A stretch of 64,000 nt of DNA from Candidatus Enterocloster excrementipullorum. Lineage in GTDB: Bacteria; Bacillota; Clostridia; Lachnospirales; Lachnospiraceae. The stretch covers positions 1 to 64,000 of the forward strand of contig DWWT01000002.1 of assembly GCA_019119575.1 (NCBI GenBank). The letters run 5' to 3'. The notes beneath the pieces were generated by a model, which did not search any database, had not been told where the DNA came from, and saw nothing but the letters and a program-made list of their open reading frames with translations. The position numbers and the translations under genes were made by a program. The stretch's first letter is position 1, and each line of letters opens with the position of its first letter. Positions 46,308 through 55,594 of the stretch are shown one piece after another.

Positions 46308-47234
46308 TTATTTTTTAAAAAGAATTCGCCGGCTTTCCGTATCCATCCGGCAGGTAGTGCCCATGGGCAATGTGCCCATGGGCTTATCATGTCCGCTCCG
46401 AACATGGCACATCACAGGCACCGTAAAATCCTTAAACCAGTCCCTGATCAGATCTCCCACTTTGTAGGAAGCATCGTACCGGTCATTGGTACAGTCCGTA
46501 AAATCTCCCAAAAGGATCCCCTTCACTCCCGCAAACATCCCGGCCTGCCGCATCTGGGTCAGATACATGTCGAGCACCGGCACCGGCTCTTCGATATCCT
46601 CCATAAACAAGATCTTTCCCTCCGTATTCAGCTGATAGGACGTCCCTATGGCGCGGCTCAGCAAAGACAAATTGCCGCCTGAGAGCATTCCCTCCGTCTT
46701 GCCCGGACGGATAACCTCGAATCCCTCTTCCCCCGGCGGGTTACGAAACTCCAGTTCATCCCCCATATTCAGAGCGGCAAATAGGCTCTCCCTGGTATAC
46801 GGGTCAAAATCTTTGCGCATATTGGAGCAGACCATGGGGCCGTGAAATGTCACCATTTCGCACCGCATCTGAAATGCGGACAGCAGATTGGTGATGTCGC
46901 TGTATCCCAAAAAAATCTTAGGATTGGCCCGGATTAAATCATAGTCCAGGTAATCCATCACATGCGAGCTGCCATAGCCGCCCCTCACACAGAAGATGGC
47001 CTTGACCTCCGGATCCGCGAACATCCCATTGATGTCCGCAGCCCGGTCCTTCCCTTCCCCTGCCAGGTAATTATGAAAATTCGCCAGAGTTGTGAGCTGT
47101 CTGCCAGCCTTTACCCGATAGCCCATCTCCTCCAAAAGTCTTATGCAGTCCGCAAGCTCCTCCTCCCGGATGGGAAAGGACGGGGCCACAAGACCTATGG
47201 TGTCCCCCTGCTTTAATCGTTCCGGAAAAATCAT
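46308..47234 (-). CDS. S66 family LD-carboxypeptidase (LdcA/MccF-like)
   Basis: The 308-residue protein has the S66 catalytic elements: Ser 112 in FLGYSDITNL, Glu 212 in FMEDIEEP and His 282 in RSGHDKPMG. LdcA releases the terminal D-Ala from peptidoglycan tetrapeptides, acting on L-D bonds; MccF relatives cleave acyl-sulfamoyl or peptidyl-nucleotide bonds. It is the last gene after the Opp system on the same strand (about 120 bases after oppA), which supports a role in digesting imported peptides. The cytoplasmic location follows from the absence of a signal peptide. Confidence 0.9.
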   Translation of the reverse strand: MIFPERLKQGDTIGLVAPSFPIREEELADCIRLLEEMGYRVKAGRQLTTLANFHNYLAGEGKDRAADINGMFADPEVKAIFCVRGGYGSSHVMDYLDYDLIRANPKIFLGYSDITNLLSAFQMRCEMVTFHGPMVCSNMRKDFDPYTRESLFAALNMGDELEFRNPPGEEGFEVIRPGKTEGMLSGGNLSLLSRAIGTSYQLNTEGKILFMEDIEEPVPVLDMYLTQMRQAGMFAGVKGILLGDFTDCTNDRYDASYKVGDLIRDWFKDFTVPVMCHVRSGHDKPMGTLPMGTTCRMDTESRRILFKK

Positions 47235-47351
47235 GTTGCTTCCCTCTCTTTCCTTTTTCTGTATGCAATAACGGGACGGCGAAAATCAGACACCGGGATA
47301 TTCCCGCACCTGTTTTCTTCCGTCCCGCTGTTTTAACCCGCTGCCTGCGGA

Positions 47352-49019
47352 TTATTCTTTATCCGCATATTTGAAGATCGTGTGCCCAATGTAGGATTTG
47401 AGCACGTCCTTGCAGTTTGGCTTCACCAAAAGCTGGGAATTTCTGTAGTATACAGGAATCACCGGCATCTCCTCAATAAGGATCCGCTCTGCCTGCTCAA
47501 ACATTTCCATGCGCGCCGCATTGTCCGCGCTGGCCCGGGCTTCCATCAGCAGCCCGTCATATTCCTGGGCCTTATCATTGAGCCACCGGCACTGGGTCTC
47601 ATTTCTGGTGAGAAGCAGACACTCCAGGTTCGTGCTGGGATCGGGATAATCGCCCGTCCATCCGTCATAGCAGATATCAAAATTGCCTGCTTCCTGCTCA
47701 TCCCAATACACCTTGCTCTCGTAGGTGACGATCTCCACATTTACGCCCAGATTTTCCTTCCACATAGCCTGCATCGCCTGGGCCACATCCTTCTTCTCCT
47801 GGTCGTTCTGCGTGATCAGGGTCAATGTAGGGAAGCCCTCTCCGTTCGGATATCCGGCTTCAGCCATCAGGCTCTTCGCCTGCTCCACATCCTCCGCAAA
47901 CAGGTCGCCCACTGTATTCCGGTAGTCCTCGTCAGAGCCCTCATAGGGAATCCCGTGAGGCACAAAGGCGAAGGCAGATTCCGGCCGGGAGGCCACCATG
48001 GACTGGTTGATTACCTCGCGATTTAAGGAAATGCTTAAAGCCGTACGCACCTTGGGATCAGACAGGTATTCCTTCTCGCAGTTAAAATCGTAGTAGCAGG
48101 TTCCCACAAGATCATACGACTTAAGCTCCTCGCTGCCCGAATACTGGCTCTGGGCCTGGCTGCCAATCACCAGATTGTCCAGCACATCAACCTCGCCCGC
48201 GTTGTAGGCGGAGAGAGCGGCCTCCTGGGACTCGATAAACACAATCTCCACTCCATCCAGCTTTACCGTATCCGCATCAATGTACTCCGGATTCTTCTCC
48301 AGCACATAGCTTGCCTGCGGATTGATCTCCTTGATTCGGAAAGCTCCGTTGCACACATACGTGTCGCCGGATTTCGTCCAGGCATCCTCCGCCTCAACCA
48401 CATCCTGTCTGGTGGGGAAATACATGGACACCGCCGTCAGATCCAGGAAATAGGTAGTCGGATGCTCCAGCGTTACCTCCAGTGTTTTGTCGTCCACGGC
48501 CTTTACGCCCACATCCTCCGCGGAAGCCGTTCCGCCGTTGTAGGCCTCGCCATTCTTTAAATAGAACAGATACCAGGCGCCGGGAGAAGCAGTCTCCGGA
48601 TTCAGTCCTCGTTTCCAGGAATATTCAAAATCACCGGCGGTCAGCGGCTGCCCGTCCGACCACTTTAAGCCGTCCCGCAGCGTAAAGGTATATGTGAGCC
48701 CATCCTCGCTGACCTCATAGCTTTCCGCGCAGCCATTGATCAGGCTGCCGTCCGGGCCGATCTGCATCAGTCCGGTAAACAGGTTCTGCAGAACGATGGA
48801 AGAATTGGCATAATTGTTCATGTTGGGATCCAGTGTCTCCGGCTCATTCTGCATTACGTACTTGATCACCTTTCCGCCTTCCGCAGAAGCATCGCCCTCC
48901 GCCACTGTGCCGCTCTCCGAGCCGGAACCGCTTGTCTGGGTATCCGAGCTGCCCGAACAGCCTCCTATCACTGCCGCGGCCAAAAGACAGCCGAGCAGTG
49001 CATAAAGCCTTTTTCTCAT
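47352..49019 (-). CDS. oppA: Oligopeptide ABC transporter, substrate-binding lipoprotein
   Basis: The 555-residue lipoprotein (lipobox VIGGC, Cys 21) is a family 5 solute-binding protein: MQNEPETLDPNMNNYANSSI, then DGLKWSDGQPLTAGDFEYSW and VSMYFPTRQDVV, typical of OppA. It captures peptides outside the cell and hands them to OppBC. AGGAGAAATTT precedes the ATG. It is the fifth gene of an oppBCDF-A operon. Confidence 0.94.
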   Translation of the reverse strand: MRKRLYALLGCLLAAAVIGGCSGSSDTQTSGSGSESGTVAEGDASAEGGKVIKYVMQNEPETLDPNMNNYANSSIVLQNLFTGLMQIGPDGSLINGCAESYEVSEDGLTYTFTLRDGLKWSDGQPLTAGDFEYSWKRGLNPETASPGAWYLFYLKNGEAYNGGTASAEDVGVKAVDDKTLEVTLEHPTTYFLDLTAVSMYFPTRQDVVEAEDAWTKSGDTYVCNGAFRIKEINPQASYVLEKNPEYIDADTVKLDGVEIVFIESQEAALSAYNAGEVDVLDNLVIGSQAQSQYSGSEELKSYDLVGTCYYDFNCEKEYLSDPKVRTALSISLNREVINQSMVASRPESAFAFVPHGIPYEGSDEDYRNTVGDLFAEDVEQAKSLMAEAGYPNGEGFPTLTLITQNDQEKKDVAQAMQAMWKENLGVNVEIVTYESKVYWDEQEAGNFDICYDGWTGDYPDPSTNLECLLLTRNETQCRWLNDKAQEYDGLLMEARASADNAARMEMFEQAERILIEEMPVIPVYYRNSQLLVKPNCKDVLKSYIGHTIFKYADKE

Positions 49020-49035
49020 AAATTTCTCCTCCTTT

Positions 49036-50013
49036 TTATTTATCATACAGATGGCAGGCCACCTGATGCTTATCATTCACATTCCGAAGCAGCGGCTTCT
49101 CCTGACTGCATACGCTCTTTGCCATAGGGCAGCGGGATGCAAAAGGACATCCGGGCCCCGGATCTATGGGCGAAGGCACATCCCCTTCCAGCACGATCCG
49201 CTGCTGTTTTCTGGCCTGAATGGGATCCGCCACAGGCACAGCGGAGAGCAGAGAACGGGTATAGGGATGAAGCATGTGCTCATAGAGCTCATTCACAGGG
49301 GCATACTCCACCAGATTTCCCATATACATCACGCCCACCCTGGAAGAAATATGGCGTACCATGGAAAGGTCATGGGAGATAAACAGATACGTAAATCCGA
49401 ATCGCTCCTGCAGCTCCTCCAGAATATTGATCACCTGGGCCTGAATCGACACATCCAACGCCGAGATCGGCTCGTCGCATACAATGAACTCCGGCTCCGC
49501 GGCCAGGGCCCTGGCAATGCCGATCCTCTGCCTCTGCCCCCCGGAAAATTCATGGGGATAGCGGTTAATGTGATCGGGCTTTAAGCCCACCATGGAGATC
49601 AGCTCCCGCACACGGTCCTGCCTGTCCTTTCCCTCATAGAGCTTTAAGGCCCACATGGGCTCCGCGATGATATCTCCAATGTTTTTTCTCGGATCAAGGG
49701 ACGTGTACGGATCCTGGAAGATCATCTGCATTTTCTTGCGGAAGGGCTGCATTTGGGCATCACTGTAATGGGTGATGTCCGTACCCTGAAAAATGATCTT
49801 TCCTCCGGTGGCTTCATAGAGCCGCAGAATGGAGCGCCCTACGGTAGTCTTGCCGCAGCCGGACTCTCCCACCAATCCCATGGTTTCCCCCTGCCCGATG
49901 GAAAACGATACGCCGTCCACCGCCTTCAGGGTTTTTGCCTTGGAAAAGAGGCCGCTTTTCAGTTTGAAATGCATTTTCAGATCCTGGACATCCAGACAGA
50001 TATTTTCGCTCAT
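49036..50013 (-). CDS. oppF: Oligopeptide ABC transporter ATPase
   Basis: ABC ATPase of 325 residues with Walker [10 protein letters not shown] (49-57), signature [19 protein letters not shown] and Walker [14 protein letters not shown]. The C-terminal extension with [17 protein letters not shown] is the cysteine motif of Opp/Dpp ATPases. It powers peptide import with OppD. The start overlaps the end of oppD by four bases. Confidence 0.95.
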   Translation of the reverse strand: MSENICLDVQDLKMHFKLKSGLFSKAKTLKAVDGVSFSIGQGETMGLVGESGCGKTTVGRSILRLYEATGGKIIFQGTDITHYSDAQMQPFRKKMQMIFQDPYTSLDPRKNIGDIIAEPMWALKLYEGKDRQDRVRELISMVGLKPDHINRYPHEFSGGQRQRIGIARALAAEPEFIVCDEPISALDVSIQAQVINILEELQERFGFTYLFISHDLSMVRHISSRVGVMYMGNLVEYAPVNELYEHMLHPYTRSLLSAVPVADPIQARKQQRIVLEGDVPSPIDPGPGCPFASRCPMAKSVCSQEKPLLRNVNDKHQVACHLYDK

Positions 50014-51008
50014 CCCAGCTTCACCTCCCCTTTCTGCGCTTTCACTGATGGGTGATGGAGCCAGCAGGCGCTTCTGTGGCCTCCTCCCAGGTCAAAAAAC
50101 TGTGGCTGGCACTTGGCGCACAGCTTCATCGCATGGGGGCAGCGGGCCGCAAAAGGACATCCGGCCGGAGGATTTAAAAGATCCGGAGGCGTCCCGTAAA
50201 TAGGAACCAGCTTCTCCCTGCTCTTCTGGGGAATCGAAGCCAAAAGTCCGGCAGTATAGGGATGACCGGTGCGGTAGAAAATATCTTCAATCGCCCCTTC
50301 CTCCATGATCAGCCCGCCGTACATGACAATGACCCGGGTGCACATGCTGGAAATCACGCCAAGATCATGGGTAATCAGAATGACCGATGTCTGGAATTCA
50401 TTTTTCATATGCGCCATGAGTTCCAGAATCTGCGCCTGAATCGTTACGTCCAGAGCCGTTGTAGGCTCATCCGCAATCAGAAGCCCCGGCCTGCAGCACA
50501 TGGCGATCGCGATCATCACACGCTGGCGCATACCGCCGGAAAGTTCATGCGGATACTGCTTCAGCCGGCGTTCAGGGCTGGGAATCCCCACCGCGTCCAA
50601 AAGCCGCAGGGCTTTCTCCCTTGCCTCTTTGCGCTTCAAATTCTGATGGCGCATCAAAGGACTGCAGATCTGTTCTTCCACAGTAAACAGGGGATTTAAG
50701 CTGGTCATCGGATCCTGAAAAATCATGCCGATCCGATTTCCCTGGATATCGCGCATCCCCTTTCCGGAAATTTTCAGCAGATCCTGTCCGTCAAAATTCA
50801 GGACATCTGCCTCTAAGGAGGCATTGTCCTCCAGCAGGCGCATAATGGAAAGCATGCTCACGCTTTTGCCGCAGCCCGACTCTCCCACAATCCCTAAACT
50901 TTCTCCCTTTTCCACATAAAAAGAGATGCCCCGTACCGCCTGCACAACCCCCGCATCCGTGCGGAAGCTGGTGTGAAGATTTTTAATCTCTAAAATATGT
51001 TCTGCCAT
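50010..51008 (-). CDS. oppD: Oligopeptide ABC transporter ATPase
   Basis: The partner ATPase, 332 residues: Walker A GESGCGKS, signature [20 protein letters not shown], Walker [13 protein letters not shown] and the C-terminal [17 protein letters not shown] cysteine motif. I start at the ATG after GGTGGA; a GTG four codons earlier overlaps that site. It overlaps oppF by four bases and follows oppC closely. Confidence 0.95.
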   Translation of the reverse strand: MAEHILEIKNLHTSFRTDAGVVQAVRGISFYVEKGESLGIVGESGCGKSVSMLSIMRLLEDNASLEADVLNFDGQDLLKISGKGMRDIQGNRIGMIFQDPMTSLNPLFTVEEQICSPLMRHQNLKRKEAREKALRLLDAVGIPSPERRLKQYPHELSGGMRQRVMIAIAMCCRPGLLIADEPTTALDVTIQAQILELMAHMKNEFQTSVILITHDLGVISSMCTRVIVMYGGLIMEEGAIEDIFYRTGHPYTAGLLASIPQKSREKLVPIYGTPPDLLNPPAGCPFAARCPHAMKLCAKCQPQFFDLGGGHRSACWLHHPSVKAQKGEVKLG

Positions 51009-51034
51009 AATACGTTCCACCGTCTAACCTGATA

Positions 51035-51979
51035 CTATTTTTTTAATCTGGGATCCAGCGCATCCCGCAGCCCGTCACCGATAAAATTCAGGGCAAAAAT
51101 CGTAATACTGATTGCCGCTGCCGGAAAGAGCATCTGATACGGATAGGAGAACAGATACTCGATGGCGTCATTTGCCAGAGTTCCCCAGCTGGCCATAGGC
51201 ACCTGGATGCCGATACCGAGAAAGCTTAAAAATGCCTCCTGGAAAATAGCGGAGGGGATCAGAAACGTCACAGTCACAATGATAGACCCCATACTGTTGG
51301 GAATCAGATGATGAATCAGAATCTGCCACCGGCTCAAACCGCAGACCTTAGCCGCCAGGGCAAAGTCCTGCTCACGCAGCGTCAAAATCTGCGCCCGCAC
51401 CATCCTGGCTGTGGTAATCCAGTAGGTCAGGCACATGGCAATGAGAATGCTCTGAACTGTATTTCCCAGAAACATCATGATAAGAATCATATAGATCATA
51501 CTGGGAATTCCTGTGAGAATATCCACGATACGCATCATAACCATATCAGCCATCCCGCCGAGATAACCGGCCACGCCCCCATAGAGGACGCCGATTACCA
51601 TATTGATAGCGGCCGCCGCAAAGCCGATGGTCAGGCTGATACGGGCGCCATACATGGTTCGGATAAAAATGTCCCTGCCCATCTTGTCCGTACCGAAAGG
51701 ATGGGCCGCGCTGGGCCACTGCAGGGCATTTGCAAAATCCGTCTGGTCGTATGTATAGGGAGAAAGCATAGGCACCAGGATAGCCGCCGCGGTCATAAGG
51801 ACAATAACCACAATCCCCAGCATGGCCAGCTTGTCTTTTTTTAAGCGGATCCAGCAGTTCTGCCAGTACGACACGCTTGGGCGGCCAATAACCTCAAGCT
51901 CTCTCTCCGAATCCGGCAGGTCCTCTAACAGTTCCGCCGGAATCCTATCGTCTGCCAAATAATTCATTCGTTCTTCCAT
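51035..51979 (-). CDS. oppC: Oligopeptide ABC transporter permease
   Basis: Permease of ~314 residues with six helices (LAMLGIVVIVLMTAAAILVP at the start) and the EAA loop REQDFALAAKVCGLSRWQIL that docks on the ATPases. HPFGTDKMGRDIFIRTMYG is the OppC/DppC family signature. The ATG has AGGTG upstream and lies nine bases after the oppB stop. Confidence 0.94.
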   Translation of the reverse strand: MEERMNYLADDRIPAELLEDLPDSERELEVIGRPSVSYWQNCWIRLKKDKLAMLGIVVIVLMTAAAILVPMLSPYTYDQTDFANALQWPSAAHPFGTDKMGRDIFIRTMYGARISLTIGFAAAAINMVIGVLYGGVAGYLGGMADMVMMRIVDILTGIPSMIYMILIMMFLGNTVQSILIAMCLTYWITTARMVRAQILTLREQDFALAAKVCGLSRWQILIHHLIPNSMGSIIVTVTFLIPSAIFQEAFLSFLGIGIQVPMASWGTLANDAIEYLFSYPYQMLFPAAAISITIFALNFIGDGLRDALDPRLKK

Positions 51980-51988
51980 GCGCTTCAC

Positions 51989-52915
51989 CTACTCTGTAAT
52001 CTTTACTCGCGGATCAATAATCGCGTACATAATATCCACTACCAGGTTGCACAAGATAATCATGGCTCCCAGAAATACCGTCAGACCCAGGGTGACGGAG
52101 TAGTCTCTGTCCGTGATCGCCGACACAAAATACCGGCCCAGCCCCGGAATGCTGAAGAGCTTTTCAATGATAAAGGTTCCTGTAAGCAAAGTAGCTATCA
52201 AAGGACCTACATAAGTCACAACCGGCAGGATGGAATTTTTTAAAGCATACTTGCCGATTACCAGATATTCGGGCATTCCTTTTGCCCGCTCCGTCCGGAT
52301 ATAGTCCTGGCGCATGGTCTCCAGCATGCTGGAACGCATCAGACGGGTAATATACGCGATCTGGGAAAATGCCATGCAGAACACCGGCAGCACATAATGC
52401 TTCCAGGAAGTAAGACCGTAGGAGGGAAATATTTTCCACTTCTCACAGAATAGATACATCATAAGCACACAGATCACAAAGCTCGGCACAGAGACGCCGA
52501 TGGTGGCAAAAACCATGGACACTCCGTCCGCCAGTTTTCCCCGCCGAACAGCCGCGACAATTCCCAAAGGAATCCCTGCTGCCAGAGCTGCCACGATTCC
52601 CAGGGCGCCTACTTTGGCTGACACCGGGAAGCCGTTGGCAATCAGCTCATTTACCGTGGTATCCTGCTTCTTGAAGGATGTTCCCATATCCCCGTGAAGA
52701 AGATTGTTCAGGTACCGGGCATACTGTACCGGAACCGGATCATTGAGCCCATATTTATCCTGAATCTGCTCCAGTATCTTCTCAGGTACATTTCTCTGCT
52801 CCGAAGGGCTGAACGGTCCTCCGGGAATCATATGCATGAGGAAAAAAGTGAGAGTTACCAGAACAAACAGGGAGAGAACCCCTGCAAGGAGACGTTTGAT
52901 TATGTACTTTATCAT
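51989..52915 (-). CDS. oppB: Oligopeptide ABC transporter permease
   Basis: First gene of the operon: a 308-residue permease beginning MIKYIIKRLLAGVLSLFVLV, with MHMIPGGPFSPSEQRNVPEK and the EAA loop DYIRTERAKGMPEYLVIGKY. It pairs with OppC to form the membrane channel. The ATG is preceded by GTAGGTG. Transcription starts from a promoter about 85 bases upstream and must pass an intrinsic terminator in the leader. Confidence 0.94.
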   Translation of the reverse strand: MIKYIIKRLLAGVLSLFVLVTLTFFLMHMIPGGPFSPSEQRNVPEKILEQIQDKYGLNDPVPVQYARYLNNLLHGDMGTSFKKQDTTVNELIANGFPVSAKVGALGIVAALAAGIPLGIVAAVRRGKLADGVSMVFATIGVSVPSFVICVLMMYLFCEKWKIFPSYGLTSWKHYVLPVFCMAFSQIAYITRLMRSSMLETMRQDYIRTERAKGMPEYLVIGKYALKNSILPVVTYVGPLIATLLTGTFIIEKLFSIPGLGRYFVSAITDRDYSVTLGLTVFLGAMIILCNLVVDIMYAIIDPRVKITE

Positions 52916-52937
52916 ACCCGCACCTACCTTATGTACT

Positions 52938-52983
52938 AAAAAATGGCAACCGCAATGAGAATAGCCCCCTGCGCCGTTGCCAA
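52938..52983 (-). promoter_or_regulatory. Terminator-like hairpin in the opp leader (attenuator)
   Basis: On the minus strand TGGCAAC pairs with GTTGCCA, extended with a few further pairs, and TTTTTT follows at once. The hairpin begins about ten bases after the predicted transcription start and ends before the oppB ribosome site. It would stop most transcripts unless an antiterminating event intervenes. Confidence 0.6.
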
Positions 52984-53000
52984 AGACCACTTATCATAAA

Positions 53001-53028
53001 ATTATACTCCACACCCGCAAAAAGTCAA
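53001..53028 (-). promoter_or_regulatory. Promoter of the opp operon
   Basis: On the minus strand TTGACT and TATAAT are 16 bases apart. The predicted start is near 52994. Confidence 0.75.
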
Positions 53029-53037
53029 GAGAATCGA

Positions 53038-53066
53038 TTGCTTTTTACGCGTAATCTGCCTATAAT
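53038..53066 (+). promoter_or_regulatory. Promoter of the alr operon
   Basis: TTGCTT and TATAAT are 17 bases apart, back to back with the opp promoter (-35 boxes only nine bases apart). The predicted transcript starts near 53073, about 110 nt before alr. Confidence 0.75.
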
Positions 53067-53078
53067 GGGTAACAAGTT

Positions 53079-53154
53079 CAGGTGATTGGGGAAATAGAGA
53101 GAAAATTTTCTCTGCGGCAGGCTTGCCGCCTGTTTTCCCCGTCGAATGGACCTG
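53079..53154 (+). promoter_or_regulatory. Structured leader RNA upstream of alr
   Basis: Nested pairing is clear: CAGGT with ACCTG (53079-53083/53150-53154), GGGGAAA with TTTCCCC (53088-53094/53134-53140), and inside them two hairpins, AGAGAAAATTTTCTCT (53098-53113) and GCGGCA/TGCCGC with a GGCT loop (53114-53129). This is a compact three-way junction filling the leader just before the RBS. No terminator follows, so any control would be translational. I do not recognise a known riboswitch class. Confidence 0.5.
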
Positions 53155-53183
53155 TTACAAATTCTTTCAGGAGGCTGCGTTCT

Positions 53184-54350
53184 ATGGAACACACCATATT
53201 AAGCGATACACGTATTCTGATAGATCTGGACCGAATCGCAGGAAATATGCGGGCCGTAAAAAATATGGCCGGCCCCCAGGTAACCGTGGCGGCCGTAGTA
53301 AAAGCGGACGCCTACGGCCATGGTGCGGCGGCCATTGCTCCCACACTGATGGAAAACGGCGCCGGCCTGCTGGCCGTAGCCAATCTTGCGGAAGCGCTGG
53401 AGCTCAAAAAGGCATATCCTCAATACCCGGTCTTCATCATGGGACTCACCCCGGACCGGCTGCTCCCCCTGGTGGTTGAATACGGCATCATACAGACAGT
53501 TGACACGCTGCACCAGGCCCAGGTGTTAAGCCGGCTGGCCGGAGAGCAGAAAAAAACAGCCGTCATTCACATTAAATATGACACCGGTTTTCACCGGCTG
53601 GGCTTTCCCGCAGTTCCGAAAAGCCTGGAGGAAATCCGGCAGATCTGTGCTCTGCCGGGGATTGACGCGCAGGGCTTTTACTCCCATCTGGCACTGAAGG
53701 ATGACGCCTCCAACAAGGCGCAGTTTACTGCCTTTATGGAGGCCGCCGACGCCTTAAAGCAGATGGGATGCACGTTTCGTTTCCGCCATATTGCGGACAG
53801 CATCAGCGGGGTGGATGATCCGGAATACCGCCTGGACATGATCCGCACCGGTGCTCTTCTCTACGGCCTCAAAGGCTTTCACCGCGGTACCCTCGCGATT
53901 CGACAGGCGCTCACCTTCCGCACCCGAATCAGCCATATTTCCCATGTTAAAAAGGGAGAAGGCGTGAGCTATGATTATGTCTGGACCGCATCCCAGGACA
54001 CCCGGGTGGGAACCCTTCCCTTCGGCTACGCCGATGGCTATCCCCGCTGTCTTGGAAACGGGAAGGGAGTGGTTCTGATCTGCGGAAAGCGCGTCCCGAT
54101 AATCGGCGTTCTCTGCATGGACCAGTGCATGGTGGATCTGACCGGCATCCCCCAGGCACGTGTGGGAGATGAGGTCATCATCTATGGAAACGGCTCCGAT
54201 GCTGCCCCTGATATCCAGGAAATCAGCCAGCTGGCCGGTACCAACAAAAATGAAATTGCAGCCAGGCTCACCCGGCGCCCGCCCCGCGTTTATATCCATG
54301 GGGATCAATGCGCGGAGGAAAGCCGGGATAAAAGGGAGGCATCTTTATGA
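53184..54350 (+). CDS. alr: Alanine racemase
   Basis: PLP enzyme interconverting L- and D-alanine. The 388-residue protein has the PLP lysine 40 in AAVVKADAYGHGA, the TIM-barrel start DTRILIDLDRIAGNM, and the C-terminal domain with the catalytic-tyrosine segment (GVSYDYVWTASQDTRVGTLP, GYADGYPRCLGNG) and MDQCMVDLTG. TTCAGGAGG precedes the ATG. It overlaps the next gene by four bases (ATGA). Its placement with D-aminopeptidase and peptide uptake suggests a catabolic rather than biosynthetic racemase. Confidence 0.95.
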   Translation: MEHTILSDTRILIDLDRIAGNMRAVKNMAGPQVTVAAVVKADAYGHGAAAIAPTLMENGAGLLAVANLAEALELKKAYPQYPVFIMGLTPDRLLPLVVEYGIIQTVDTLHQAQVLSRLAGEQKKTAVIHIKYDTGFHRLGFPAVPKSLEEIRQICALPGIDAQGFYSHLALKDDASNKAQFTAFMEAADALKQMGCTFRFRHIADSISGVDDPEYRLDMIRTGALLYGLKGFHRGTLAIRQALTFRTRISHISHVKKGEGVSYDYVWTASQDTRVGTLPFGYADGYPRCLGNGKGVVLICGKRVPIIGVLCMDQCMVDLTGIPQARVGDEVIIYGNGSDAAPDIQEISQLAGTNKNEIAARLTRRPPRVYIHGDQCAEESRDKREASL

Positions 54351-55531
54351 ACATAACGGAACAGATTCATGCACTGGGGCCGGAGCTCATCACGATCCGC
54401 CGTGAATTTCACCGTCACCCCGAACTGGGGCAGGAAGAACATACCACATCCCGGATGATCCGCGAATTTCTGGATAAATGGGGGATTTCCTATATTTATC
54501 CTGTTGCCGGAACCGGCATTACAGCTGTAATTTACGGAGAAAAAGCCGGGACCCAGGGAAACACGGTTGCTCTCCGGGCGGATATTGACGCGCTGCCTCT
54601 CACGGAAGATCCTTCCCGCCCCTACTGCTCCTTAAACTCCGGCGCTATGCATGCCTGCGGCCATGATGCCCACATCACGATCGCTCTGGGTGCGGCCCGG
54701 GTGCTGAAGGAGCACGCGGCAGAATGGGCAGGCTGCGTCAAGATCTTTTTTCAGCCTGCGGAGGAAACCACCGGCGGCGCTGCGCCCATGATACAGGAGG
54801 GGTGCATGGAAAACCCCCATGTGGACTATGTAATCGGTCTTCATGTCATGCCTACCTGGGAGGCGGGTGAGGTGGAATACCGTTACGGAAAGCTCAATGC
54901 CGCCACGGATGAGCTTCATATCCGCATACACGGAAAGGGCTGTCACGGCGCCTATCCGGATACCGGTACGGATGCGATCGTCATGGCCGGAGCTGTGATA
55001 AACAGCCTTCAGTCCCTGGTGAGCCGAAATATCTCTCCCCTAAACCAGGTGGTACTTACGCTCGGCACAATCCGGGGCGGAACTGCGGCTAACATCATTG
55101 CCGGTGAGGTGGACATAACCGGCACGCTGCGGACAACCGATCCGGAAACCCGCAAATTCTGCTGGGAAGCCATCACCCGTCTGACAGAGCACACTTGTCA
55201 GGCTTACGGCGGTAAGGGAGAAGCTGAGATAACTCCCGGTTATGCCGCCCTCATAAATACGCCTGAGATGGTGGATCTTCTGGTAGAGACCGCCTCCTCC
55301 CTTGTGGGGCCGGAGCATCTCCATGCCAAGGAATTTCCCAGTTTGGGCGGTGAAGATTTTTCCTTTTTCCTGGAAAAAGCCCCCGGCGTCTTCTGGCATC
55401 TGGGATGCGCCTGCCGAGAGAAGGGCATCACTGCCCCTCTGCACAGCGCCCAATTCGATATCGATGAATCCTGCCTGGAGCTGGGAGTGAATATCCAGAC
55501 CCATCTGGCGCTGCGCCTGCTCGCCCTGTAA
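54347..55531 (+). CDS. M20 family amidohydrolase/peptidase
   Basis: The 394-residue protein follows the YxeP/HipO-like aminoacylase pattern: RREFHRHPELGQEEHTTS, ALRADIDALPLTED, MHACGHDAHITIALGAARVL (metal-binding Cys/His), FFQPAEETTGGAAPMIQEG (catalytic Glu) and the closing FPSLGGEDFSFFLEKAPGVF. Such enzymes hydrolyse N-acyl amino acids or dipeptide-like amides. It lies between alr and the M55 D-aminopeptidase gene, overlapping the former by four bases, so it is likely to act on the same peptides. The exact substrate is not known. Confidence 0.9.
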   Translation: MNITEQIHALGPELITIRREFHRHPELGQEEHTTSRMIREFLDKWGISYIYPVAGTGITAVIYGEKAGTQGNTVALRADIDALPLTEDPSRPYCSLNSGAMHACGHDAHITIALGAARVLKEHAAEWAGCVKIFFQPAEETTGGAAPMIQEGCMENPHVDYVIGLHVMPTWEAGEVEYRYGKLNAATDELHIRIHGKGCHGAYPDTGTDAIVMAGAVINSLQSLVSRNISPLNQVVLTLGTIRGGTAANIIAGEVDITGTLRTTDPETRKFCWEAITRLTEHTCQAYGGKGEAEITPGYAALINTPEMVDLLVETASSLVGPEHLHAKEFPSLGGEDFSFFLEKAPGVFWHLGCACREKGITAPLHSAQFDIDESCLELGVNIQTHLALRLLAL

Positions 55532-55594
55532 CACAGCCAACCCATGGACAGCCCTCTAGCTGCCCGCAAAAATAAATTCAGGAGGAAAATAGAG

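Noticed and set aside
47260..47345. Terminator between oppA and the S66 gene
   Set aside because: A GGGACGG/CCGTCCC pairing exists but the loop is long and no clear T-run follows, so I cannot support it.
49051..49584. Frame antisense to oppF as a separate gene
   Set aside because: It lies wholly within the conserved ATPase gene and has no RBS.
52994..53183. T-box leader for the alr or opp transcript
   Set aside because: I find no T-box sequence, specifier loop or terminator/antiterminator pair of the T-box type; the structures seen are different.
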